This document shows positions 52,879-60,403 of a DNA stretch of 64,000 nt, one piece after another. The stretch's first letter is position 1. Each line of letters starts with the position of its first letter. The position numbers and the translations under genes are program-made. Origin of the DNA: Pseudophaeobacter sp. (lineage in GTDB: Bacteria; Pseudomonadota; Alphaproteobacteria; Rhodobacterales; Rhodobacteraceae); assembly GCA_027019165.1 (NCBI GenBank), contig JALUXC010000003.1:124001-188000 (forward strand), read 5' to 3'. The notes beneath the pieces are model-generated. The model searched no databases. It was given only the letters and a program-made list of their open reading frames with translations, and was not told where the DNA came from.

Positions 52879-54338
52879 GCTTTTCCCTTTTTAGGCTCTG
52901 ATTTGCCGGATTTCTTGGTCGGGTGTTTCACCTTGAACTCATCCGGGATCGGCATCCGGTTAAAGGCATCGAGACCGGCGATCTTATAGGCCTCGGCCAA
53001 GGTGGGGTAGTTGAAGGTGTTCTGGACGAAGTATTCCACCGTGCCTTTGAGGTTCAGCACAGCCTGGGCGATGTGAATGAGCTCGGTCGCGCCCTCGCCG
53101 ACAATCTGCACGCCCAGCACCCGACGGGTTTTGAGGCTGAACAGCATCTTTAGCATGCCATGCTCCAGCCCCATGATATGCCCGCGCGAGGTTTCTCGGA
53201 ACCGCGCGATGCCGACCTCATAAGGCACGCCACGCTCCTGCAGTTCCTCTTCGGACATGCCGCAGGTCGAGATTTCCGGCACCGAGTAGATGCCATAGGG
53301 GAACCAGGGGCTTTCGGGCACTGTCGGCGTGTCGAGCGCATGGCAGGCGGCAACGCGGCCCTGCTGCAGCGATGTTGAGGCGAGCGAGGGGTGCCCGATC
53401 ACATCGCCGGTGGCATAGACGTGCGGAACCGCAGTTTGGTAGGTTTTGCGCTCAACGCTGATGCGGCCGCGGTGGTCGGTCTCAAGCCCGACGGCCTTTA
53501 GGTTCAGACTGTCGGTATTGCCCATGCGCCCGGCGGCGAACAGCAGCATCTCGCCGCGCACATGGCGGCCATTGGCCATGCTGACCTCGATATGGGTGCC
53601 TTCGTCCTCGATCTTTTCAATGGCCGAGCCAAGCCGCAGATCGACGCCGTTTTCGCGGATCTGATGGGTGAAATCCTGAATGATGGTGCGATCGATGAAA
53701 TCAAGGAAAGTCTCGCGCGGCTCGATCAGGGTGACGCGCACATCCAGCGCCGAGAACATGGTGGCGTATTCAACACCGATGACGCCGGCACCCACCACGA
53801 TCAGAGAGCGCGGGATATCCTCCATCTCAAGGAACTCGTCGCCATCGACAATTGTCTTGCCGTTGAAGGGGACATCGTCCGGGCGATAGGTGCGGGTGCC
53901 GGTGGCGATAAGGAATTTTTCGGCCGTGACGCGGGTTGTATCGCCCGCCTCGGTCGCGACCTCCACCTCATGCGGGCCGGTAAAGCGCGCCAGCCCCGCC
54001 AGCCATTCGACGTGATTGCGGTTGAACTGGTGTTCCAGCACGTCCACCTCGTGATCGAGCGTCATATGCAGGCGGGCCTTCAGATCCTCGGCGTCGATCT
54101 GGTCCTTCACCCGGTAGGCACGGCCATAAAAACTGCGCTCGCGCCAGCCGGTGAGGTTGAGCACCGTTTCGCGCAGGGTTTTCGAGGGTACCGTGCCCGT
54201 GTGGACCGACACACCGCCCAGACGGTCCTTGCGATCTATGACCAGCACGCGCCGCTTGAGTTTACCGGCCTGGATGGCGGCGGTGCGCCCCGAGGGGCCG
54301 GATCCGATGATGACGAGATCGTAGTCGTACTGGCTCAT
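52875..54338 (-). CDS. sthA: Soluble pyridine nucleotide transhydrogenase
   Basis: FAD flavoprotein moving hydride between NADPH and NAD. At 487 residues it has the expected length. FAD loop [20 protein letters not shown] (about residues 10-29), the family [10 protein letters not shown] segment without the disulfide cysteines of lipoamide dehydrogenase, NAD loop [20 protein letters not shown] (about 179-198), [13 protein letters not shown] (about 315-327) and an extended basic tail [13 protein letters not shown]. It lies 21 bases after fghA, which suggests a link of formaldehyde oxidation with redox balance. Confidence 0.93.
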   Translation of the reverse strand: MSQYDYDLVIIGSGPSGRTAAIQAGKLKRRVLVIDRKDRLGGVSVHTGTVPSKTLRETVLNLTGWRERSFYGRAYRVKDQIDAEDLKARLHMTLDHEVDVLEHQFNRNHVEWLAGLARFTGPHEVEVATEAGDTTRVTAEKFLIATGTRTYRPDDVPFNGKTIVDGDEFLEMEDIPRSLIVVGAGVIGVEYATMFSALDVRVTLIEPRETFLDFIDRTIIQDFTHQIRENGVDLRLGSAIEKIEDEGTHIEVSMANGRHVRGEMLLFAAGRMGNTDSLNLKAVGLETDHRGRISVERKTYQTAVPHVYATGDVIGHPSLASTSLQQGRVAACHALDTPTVPESPWFPYGIYSVPEISTCGMSEEELQERGVPYEVGIARFRETSRGHIMGLEHGMLKMLFSLKTRRVLGVQIVGEGATELIHIAQAVLNLKGTVEYFVQNTFNYPTLAEAYKIAGLDAFNRMPIPDEFKVKHPTKKSGKSEPKKGKA

Positions 54339-54359
54339 GATGGTTGGTCCTTTTCGGGA

Positions 54360-55193
54360 TCAGTCGCGGTACAGCGCCTCGGCGTGGAAGGCGACGTGAT
54401 CTTCCATGAAGGTGGAGATGAAGAAATAGCTGTGATCATAGCCCGGCTGCAGGCGCAGAGTGGCCTGCTGGCGGCGTTCATTGACCGCCTGTGCCAGCGC
54501 CTCGGGGCGCAGAAGATCGATGAACTGGTCCGAGGTGCCGGTGTCCACCAGAACGGGGCCGTCAAAGCCCTTGTCGCGCATCATCAGCGTGGCGTCATGC
54601 CTGGCCCAGGTGGTCTCATCGCTGCCCAGATAGGCGCTGAGCTGCTTGCGGCCCCAATCGCTGGCGGTGGGGTTGCAGATCGGCGCAAAGGCCGAGACCG
54701 AGCGGTAGCGCCCCGGCAGGTTCATCGCCAGCGTCAGCGCGCCATGCCCGCCCATGGAGTGACCGCAGATCGCCTGACGGCCCAGATCCACGGCAAAGTT
54801 TTCGCCCAGAAAGGCGGGCAGTTCTCCGGCGATATAGTCCCACATCTGATAGTGCGGTGCCCAGGGCTCTTCGGTGGCGTTCACATAGAAGCCTGCGCCC
54901 TTGCCCAGATCGTAGTTTTCATCGTCGGCCACATCATCGCCGCGCGGCGAGGTGTCGGGAAAGACGATGGCGATGCCCTGCTCGGCGCACCAGGCCTGCG
55001 CGCCCGCCTTGGTCATGGCGTTTTCATGGGTGCAGGTGAGGCCCGACAGGAACCACAAAAGCGGCACCGGGCCGTCCTTGGCCTCTTCGGGCAGGAACAG
55101 GCCAAAGGTCATCTCACAGTTCGTCGCGCTGCTCTTGTGCCGGTAGACGCCCTGCACGCCGCCAAAGCATGTGTTTTCCGAAACGGTTTCCAT
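54360..55193 (-). CDS. fghA: S-formylglutathione hydrolase
   Basis: Esterase D-type serine hydrolase, 277 residues, splitting S-formylglutathione to formate and glutathione in formaldehyde detoxification. Motifs: LPVLYWLSGLTC-like segment here PLLWFLSGLTCTHEN (about residues 49-63), the nucleophile elbow ICGHSMGGHGALTLA (about 145-159), the aspartate region LVDTGTSDQFID and the histidine GYDHSYFFISTFMEDH. The ATG at 55193 (METVSENTCFGGVQG) gives the normal length; the longer frame is antisense leader. First in the fghA-sthA-yaiI operon. Confidence 0.94.
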   Translation of the reverse strand: METVSENTCFGGVQGVYRHKSSATNCEMTFGLFLPEEAKDGPVPLLWFLSGLTCTHENAMTKAGAQAWCAEQGIAIVFPDTSPRGDDVADDENYDLGKGAGFYVNATEEPWAPHYQMWDYIAGELPAFLGENFAVDLGRQAICGHSMGGHGALTLAMNLPGRYRSVSAFAPICNPTASDWGRKQLSAYLGSDETTWARHDATLMMRDKGFDGPVLVDTGTSDQFIDLLRPEALAQAVNERRQQATLRLQPGYDHSYFFISTFMEDHVAFHAEALYRD

Positions 55194-55394
55194 GGTGAGG
55201 CTCCTTGAAACTGGTTGTCTATCAGCTACCCGGCAGCGGGGATGGGGTCCAGTGTCGCGGCGCCCTGTCGCAGCCTTTTTGCGCCAGAAGGTTTGAGAAA
55301 TGGCAAATGCGGCCTTTGGAGAGCGGCACTCTGGCTGGACTTGGGGCATGAAACCGAGGACAGATGGGCGAAAAGGCAATAACAGGAAAACCCG

Positions 55395-55736
55395 ATGAAC
55401 ACGTTCCAAAGACTGACCCCCGCAGCCGCCGAAGCAGAGGTCGAACGCCCCGACCCGGCCAAGGTCATCGCGGGTGATCCCGTCTTTACCACCTGGAACG
55501 CCGAAGAGGTGGACGGGCTATACTGCGGGATCTGGCAGTCGACACCGGGCAAGTGGCGGATTTCCTACGATGAATGGGAGTATTGCCGGATCCTTGAGGG
55601 GCGCTCGGTGATCACTGCGGAGGATGGCACCGAATATCCTCTGGCGGCAGGCGACAGCTTTATTCTGCGCCCCGGATTTTCTGGCACCTGGGAGGTGATC
55701 CAGACCACCCGCAAGGATTACGTGATCCGACTTTAG
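55395..55736 (+). CDS. Cupin domain protein (DUF861 / cupin_3)
   Basis: 113-residue single-domain cupin. Residues about 40-110 contain GIWQSTPGKWRISYDEWEYC, ILEGRSVITAEDGTEYPLAAGDSF and a GFSGTWEV segment, the pattern of DUF861/EutQ-like cupins. The usual metal-binding histidines are mostly absent, so catalysis is uncertain. AGGAAA precedes the ATG. Its stop overlaps the stop of the convergent AEC gene. Confidence 0.88.
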   Translation: MNTFQRLTPAAAEAEVERPDPAKVIAGDPVFTTWNAEEVDGLYCGIWQSTPGKWRISYDEWEYCRILEGRSVITAEDGTEYPLAAGDSFILRPGFSGTWEVIQTTRKDYVIRL

Positions 55737-56656
55737 GAGACCCAGGCGATTGCCAGCGGCACCGTCAGGATCGACACCGCCGTCGAGATCAGGATCGCCG
55801 CCGAGGCGCGCTGCGGGGCCACGCCGTAGTGCTGCGCCAGCATGTAGACATTGCCCGCCACCGGGAGGGATGCGGCGGCAATGGCCACCGAGGCCGGGAA
55901 GCTGGAGACCGGCACCAGCCACAGAACGCCGATGGCGACAAACAGCGGGTGCAACACCAGCTTGGCAAAGCTGAGCCAGGCGGCCACTTCAATGCGTTCG
56001 GCCGATTTCGAGGCGAGCGAGGCGCCGATGGCAAAGAGCGCGCCGGGCGTTGCCGCGCCGCCGAGGATCGACAGGAAGTCATTGACCGGCGCTGGGATCG
56101 GCTGGGTCGAGGCCGACCAGGCCAACCCCGCCACGATGGCGACGATCATTGGGTTACGCAAAAGGCCAAGCGCCACGAGTTTCAGGGTGGAAAGCCCCAG
56201 CCCCGATCCACGCCCGGCATTGATCAGAATGACGATGAGGGAGGAAAAGACCACCAGATCCACGCTCAAGACCACCATCATCGGCCCGATGGAGGCCTCC
56301 CCGAACAGGATCGCCATCATCGGCAAGCCAAGAAAGCCTACGTTGCCGATGGCGGCGCATTGCGCCTCGACCGCGGCGGTGGGGATATTCAGACCTCTGA
56401 TGGCTGCGACGGCAGTGGCCACCAGATAAACCGCCAGGGTCCCGGCGAGATAGCCAAGGATCAGGTTTGGATCAAAGACCTCGGCAAAGGAGAGGTTGGC
56501 CGCAAAGCGAAAGATCATCGCCGAGAGCGGGAAGAAAAAGACGAATTTCGTCAGATAGGCTGTCGCCTCTTCGGTAAAGAACCGCGTGCGCCCGGCCCAG
56601 TATCCAAGGCCGATGATCGCAAAGAAGGGCAGGGTTCTGAAGAAAATATCAGCCAT
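55733..56656 (-). CDS. AEC family transporter
   Basis: Auxin efflux carrier-like membrane protein, 307 residues with ten predicted helices in two halves. It opens MADIFFRTLPFFAIIGLGYW, has the FFFPLSAMIFRFAA and LGGAATPGALFAIGASLA segments, and ends with SILTVPLAIAWVS. Bacterial members move dicarboxylates or other small acids. Convergent with the cupin gene. Confidence 0.9.
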   Translation of the reverse strand: MADIFFRTLPFFAIIGLGYWAGRTRFFTEEATAYLTKFVFFFPLSAMIFRFAANLSFAEVFDPNLILGYLAGTLAVYLVATAVAAIRGLNIPTAAVEAQCAAIGNVGFLGLPMMAILFGEASIGPMMVVLSVDLVVFSSLIVILINAGRGSGLGLSTLKLVALGLLRNPMIVAIVAGLAWSASTQPIPAPVNDFLSILGGAATPGALFAIGASLASKSAERIEVAAWLSFAKLVLHPLFVAIGVLWLVPVSSFPASVAIAAASLPVAGNVYMLAQHYGVAPQRASAAILISTAVSILTVPLAIAWVS

Positions 56657-57183
56657 CGCAGGATTGGTAACCTGATTTGACCAAAACGGAAAGACTGTTT
56701 GGGGGGCGGCGGCTCTGGCGTGAGCCTCGTCGGAGGATGTAGGGGCAAAAACCCCATGTGAAAAAGATCACGGGCGGTGCGTGACCAAGTTAACGAACCA
56801 ATGCCAGAGAAGAGTAGCAGTTCGTGAGGGTCACCGCGCCGTGGGTGCCGAAATACCGCGCATTCCATACCGCTTTGTCGCTGGCACTGAGATGCATGAA
56901 ATGCGCAGTCCTCCCGCCCGTCGCCTCTGCATGACACATGCAGGGCTCCCGTTGGGCCGGGCCGCGCTGGCGCGCGGCGGGGGCTCGTGGCTGCTCTCGA
57001 CCATTCGCAAGGAGCCCGGTTCGTGTTGCATCTTCCACAAGCGCTGCCGGTTGGAGCAAGATCGTCCAGGCGACCTTGATTGCTGGCCAGACAGGCCTGC
57101 CGGGCCTTGGGTCCCATCGGTTTGGGTGCTAAGGCAGCGTTTTAAGACCCAGGCCACTTTTCCTCATCAAAGGCCGGCCGATA
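56657..57183. other. Gene-poor stretch containing element copy C
   Basis: 527 bases between the AEC start and the stop of 57184-57660. It probably holds the AEC promoter near 56660-56760. Copy C of the structured element lies at 56911-56985. Open frames here lack ribosome sites and protein-like composition. Confidence 0.5.
56911..56985 (+). repeat. Structured intergenic element, copy C
   Basis: Block CTCCCGCCCGTC (56911-56922), hairpin CTGCATG-ACA-CATGCAG (56927-56943), block CCCGTTGGGC (56948-56957), hairpin GCCGCGC-TGGC-GCGCGGC (56961-56978). Confidence 0.7.
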
Positions 57184-57660
57184 TCAAAGGTTGGCAAGCA
57201 TTTCAGAAATCTGCGCCTTGAGGTCTTCAACCCTGCTTTGCGCCTGATCCGCATAGCCGCCCAAGGTCACAATCTCTGACCTGAGAACGGCCAAACGTTC
57301 AGCACTTGCGGTTGGAAGTTCCTCCAGCAGTTCAAAAAGAACCTTGCTCGCGACCTTGGCTTCCTTTTTGCGGTTCTCCATTTCGCCTTCAGTGCCGACA
57401 AGCCGGATGACATCGCTGTATGCCTGATAATCACCACTGTGAATGGTCAGCTTGCGCTCCAGCGACATTTGAAACAGGGCGTCGATGGCGTCCTTGCGGC
57501 TGAGGTGACGCACGCTGTCGTATAGGGATTGCGCCTTGGAACGCTGAGATGCCGCCACGCGTGTGTCAGAAGCGAGGCGGTTCGTTTTCTGTGCGTCTTG
57601 CGATGCGAGCGGGCGGGCCGCAGCAGCGGAATGCCCGACATTCTGTTGGGGGGACAACAT
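57184..57660 (-). CDS. Hypothetical helical protein, 158 aa
   Basis: Not recognised. It begins MLSPQQNVGHSAAAARPLAS; the first 40 residues are low-complexity and likely disordered, the rest is alpha-helical and charged (KVASKVLFELLEELPTASAE; AQSRVEDLKAQISEMLANL), with a likely C-terminal coiled coil. No signal peptide. It is flanked on both sides by copies C and D of the intergenic element. Confidence 0.62.
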   Translation of the reverse strand: MLSPQQNVGHSAAAARPLASQDAQKTNRLASDTRVAASQRSKAQSLYDSVRHLSRKDAIDALFQMSLERKLTIHSGDYQAYSDVIRLVGTEGEMENRKKEAKVASKVLFELLEELPTASAERLAVLRSEIVTLGGYADQAQSRVEDLKAQISEMLANL

Positions 57661-57854
57661 ATTGGCCTGATCCTTTACTGGTTATGGCTGCAGTGTCCCC
57701 AAAAGAGATGTGTATTGGGTAAATTCCGTGCCTTTTTTGTTGAGTGGCAGGTCGCATCTGGCTGGGTTCATGGAAGGTTTCGACGGGTTGCCTGCGCCGG
57801 TCTCCAGCGCCTGCCGCGCTGGTTGGATCAGAGCGCTTGCGTTGAAAACCAACC

Positions 57855-57932
57855 CCGCCGCGCGTCAGCGCGGCGCCACGCCCAACGGGAGGGGCTGCCC
57901 GCAGGGCAGCGTCCGACGGGCGGGAGAGCCTC
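57855..57932 (-). repeat. Structured intergenic element, copy D (inverted)
   Basis: On the minus strand: block CTCCCGCCCGTC (57926-57915), hairpin GCTGCCC-TGC-GGGCAGC (57910-57894), block CCCGTTGGGC (57889-57880), hairpin GCCGCGC-TGAC-GCGCGGC (57874-57857). It lies between 57184-57660 and the mbfA stop. Confidence 0.7.
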
Positions 57933-57950
57933 CCTTGCGGTTTGATCCGA

Positions 57951-58925
57951 TCAGCCGCTGCCGATCAGGGCGCCTGCGCCAAGGACCAGCGCGCCGCCCA
58001 GAACCACTTGCAGCGTTGCGCGCCAGAAAGGCGTTTCCATATATTTGTTCTGGATCCAGGCAATCGCCCACAATTCGACAAAGACGATGATGAAGGCGAT
58101 CGTTGTTGCCGTCCAGAACTCAGGAATCAGGTAGGGCAGGGCATGGCCCAGCCCGCCCACCGTGGTCATCACGCCCGAGGCAATCCCACGTTTCATAGGC
58201 GAGCCGCGCCCCGACAGTTCTCCGTCGTCGGAGGCCGCCTCTGTAAAGCCCATCGAGATCCCTGCCCCGACAGAGGCGGCCACCCCCACAAGGAAGGTTG
58301 TCCAGGTGTCCTGCGTGGCAAAGGCGGTGGCAAAGATCGGGGCCAGCGTCGACACCGAGCCATCCATCAACCCGGCCAGTCCCGGCTGCACCCAGGTCAG
58401 CACGAATTGGCGGTGGGCGGTGCGGTCTTCCTCGGAGCGGGCATCGCTGGTGAGATGCGCCTCTTCCAGCTCGGCCGCCGTTTCGTGGTGACTGGCCTCG
58501 GCAGCGGCGAGATCGCCCAGCAGCTTGCGCGTCTCGGCATCTTTGGTGCGGGCGGCGGCTGCCAGATAAAAACGCTCTGCATCGGTCTCCATCGCCTTGG
58601 CTTCGTCGCGGATCCGGTCGAGGCTCAGGTTCTCCATCAGCCAGACGGGGCGGCGGTTGTAGTACCCGGCCACATGTTCGCGCCGAATGAGCGGGATCGC
58701 CGGGCCAAAGCGTTTTTCGTGCAGGGCAATCAGCCGGGCGCGATGCTCGTCCTCCTCGGCGGCCATCCCATCGAACATGGCAGCCGAGGCCGGGAAATCT
58801 TCCCGCAGCCGCGCCGCATAGCCGCGATAAATGCGCGCGTCATCCTCTTCCGAGGAAATCGCGAGGGCCAGGATTTCCTGGCCGGTGAGGTCGGAGAACC
58901 GTTTTCGCTGGGGCAGAAAGCGCAT
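57951..58925 (-). CDS. mbfA: MbfA: rubrerythrin-VIT1 fusion iron exporter
   Basis: Inner-membrane iron exporter of 324 residues. The N-terminal ferritin-like/rubrerythrin domain (about residues 10-155) shows the iron-ligand glutamates in SSEEDDARIYRGYA, AAEEDEHRARLI, AMETDAERFY and AAEASHHETAAELEE. The C-terminal CCC1/VIT1 domain (about 175-324) has VQPGLAGLMDGSVSTLAP and AASVGAGISMGFTEAASDDG plus further helices. Known MbfA proteins of Agrobacterium and Bradyrhizobium export iron under excess and peroxide stress and are repressed by Irr; a perfect Irr-type palindrome lies 12 bases before the start. AGGAAA ribosome site. Confidence 0.93.
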   Translation of the reverse strand: MRFLPQRKRFSDLTGQEILALAISSEEDDARIYRGYAARLREDFPASAAMFDGMAAEEDEHRARLIALHEKRFGPAIPLIRREHVAGYYNRRPVWLMENLSLDRIRDEAKAMETDAERFYLAAAARTKDAETRKLLGDLAAAEASHHETAAELEEAHLTSDARSEEDRTAHRQFVLTWVQPGLAGLMDGSVSTLAPIFATAFATQDTWTTFLVGVAASVGAGISMGFTEAASDDGELSGRGSPMKRGIASGVMTTVGGLGHALPYLIPEFWTATTIAFIIVFVELWAIAWIQNKYMETPFWRATLQVVLGGALVLGAGALIGSG

Positions 58926-58936
58926 CGTAGTTTCCT

Positions 58937-58953
58937 TTTAGAATTATTCTAAA
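58937..58953. promoter_or_regulatory. Irr box (iron control element) of mbfA
   Basis: TTTAGAA-TTA-TTCTAAA, a perfect 17-base palindrome matching the alphaproteobacterial Irr/ICE consensus. It is placed right before the mbfA start, where Irr would repress the iron exporter under low iron. Confidence 0.87.
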
Positions 58954-59111
58954 CTAGAATATGGGCGGCACCAGAAAGTGCAAGTGGGAAAGCCGATACA
59001 GCTTGACGCAGGCAGAGCTTGCGGGGAACACAGTTGTTGAACCGGAGGCCACTGGGCTAGAGTGGCTTGGTCACAGCTACAGTCACCGCGCGAGCGACAT
59101 GAGGTCGGATC

Positions 59112-59729
59112 ATGAACGAGCAAGCCAGCATTCTGCGGACAGGTCGCAAGTTCGACCAGGTCCTGAAAGGTGCGCGCGAAGTTTTCATGGCAGACGGGTT
59201 CGAAGGCGCGAGCGTTGACGACATCGCCCGCGCGGCGGGGGTCTCCAAGGCGACGCTCTATAGCTATTTCCCGGATAAGCGCCTGTTGTTCATGGAGGTG
59301 GCCCGGCACGAATGCGCGCGGCAGGCGGATGCGCCGATGGACCTTTCCGGTGCCCATTGCACGCCGCGTGATGTGTTGACGGCGGCGGGACGGCATATCC
59401 TGTCGGTCAGCCTGTCGGAATTTGGCCTGCGCATGTTCCGCATCTGCGTTGCCGAGGCGGACCGATTCCCGGATCTGGGGCGTCAGTTCTATGAGAGCGG
59501 GCCGATGGTGGTGCGCGCGCGTCTGCGGGATTATCTGCAAGGCGCAGCGGCGCGCGGAGAGCTGCGGATCGGCGATTTTGACCTGGCTGCGGATCAGTTC
59601 GCCGAGCTGTGCCGCGCCGATCTGGTGCCGCGCCTTGTGTTTAACATCGACACCAGGTTCTCTCCAGAAGAGCGGGAGCGGATCGTGTCGGGCGCCGTTG
59701 AGATGTTTCTCGCGCGCTACGGTACCTGA
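59112..59729 (+). CDS. TetR/AcrR family regulator
   Basis: 205-residue DNA-binding regulator. The helix-turn-helix covers about residues 17-62 (GAREVFMADGFEGASVDDIA, RAAGVSKATLYSYFPDKR); the C-terminal domain resembles AefR-type TetR proteins (LSEFGLRMFRICVAEADRFP, FYESGPMVVRARLRDYLQ). GAGG-type ribosome site upstream. Target unknown; mbfA lies divergently 186 bases away but already has an Irr box. Confidence 0.92.
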   Translation: MNEQASILRTGRKFDQVLKGAREVFMADGFEGASVDDIARAAGVSKATLYSYFPDKRLLFMEVARHECARQADAPMDLSGAHCTPRDVLTAAGRHILSVSLSEFGLRMFRICVAEADRFPDLGRQFYESGPMVVRARLRDYLQGAAARGELRIGDFDLAADQFAELCRADLVPRLVFNIDTRFSPEERERIVSGAVEMFLARYGT

Positions 59730-59769
59730 TCGGACCGCCTCTTTGCTTTGCGCATGGGGTTACGCAGGC

Positions 59770-60267
59770 TCAATGTGTGATGAAATCGTTGGGGGTGTTT
59801 CGATAGGTCTCATGACAGCTGAGGCAGGCCTGAATCATGTTCGGCACTGTACGCAACAGGCCGTTGCGGGTATGGGCACTGATCTGCTTGGCGGCCTCCT
59901 CGGCCCGTTCGGCGCGTGTTTCGAAGTCTTCCCATTGTTGCCAAACCAAGGGACGTGCATGTGAGTTGGGATCCATGCGCGGCTTTTTGAACCGCTTGCG
60001 AATGTCCCCGGTGCTTTTGATCAGGCTGCGCCGGGCGGCTTTGGCCTTGGCTGCGTTGAATACCATGCGCCCGGCCATCATGTCGGCCAGAGTTGTTATG
60101 GCGGCCTTTTGGCTGGTCATCAGTTCGACCCGCCGTTTGACATGCTTGTCGGTGATCGGCGCAGCTGCATCCAGCTGAGCGCCCACAAGAGCCAGGATCA
60201 GCACCAAAAGTGCAGGCAGGCTGCGTAGCGCGCGACGGTGTGTCAGGCGTATACGGTGCGACGTCAT
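59770..60267 (-). CDS. Cytochrome c' (class II c-type cytochrome)
   Basis: Predicted 165-residue periplasmic heme protein. Signal peptide LRSLPALLVLILALVGAQLDA, a four-helix bundle (KRRVELMTSQKAAITTLADM; FETRAERAEEAAKQI) and a C-terminal heme site CLSCHETYR (CxxCHxxYR), the hallmark of cytochrome c'. Members bind NO and can protect against nitrosative stress. The ATG at 60267 is preferred over one at 60336, since the latter lies in the imuB LexA box and adds residues before the signal peptide. Divergent from imuB. Confidence 0.92.
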   Translation of the reverse strand: MTSHRIRLTHRRALRSLPALLVLILALVGAQLDAAAPITDKHVKRRVELMTSQKAAITTLADMMAGRMVFNAAKAKAARRSLIKSTGDIRKRFKKPRMDPNSHARPLVWQQWEDFETRAERAEEAAKQISAHTRNGLLRTVPNMIQACLSCHETYRNTPNDFITH

Positions 60268-60330
60268 GAGCGGGCTTCCTTCATGGGCAGTCCCATCACG
60301 GGAGAGAGGATTGACCGAATCGAATATTTG

Positions 60331-60345
60331 GAACAAATGTAGAAC
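60331..60345 (+). promoter_or_regulatory. LexA box upstream of imuB
   Basis: GAAC-AAATGTA-GAAC, a perfect match to the alphaproteobacterial LexA operator. It lies 58 bases before the imuB ATG at 60404 and supports that start over one at 60266. Confidence 0.9.
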
Positions 60346-60403
60346 ATCGGCGGTGCTAACTGCTGGTTTCCAGAAATTTCAGGCTTTTGATCCGGATCGT
60401 GCC

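Noticed and set aside
53562-55208. A 548-codon plus-strand open frame opposite sthA and fghA
   Set aside because: Its composition mirrors the true genes on the other strand; both opposite genes have complete family motifs.
56781-57221. A 146-codon plus-strand open frame
   Set aside because: No ribosome site, odd composition (Trp/Arg/Cys-rich), and it overlaps element copy C and the end of gene 57184-57660.
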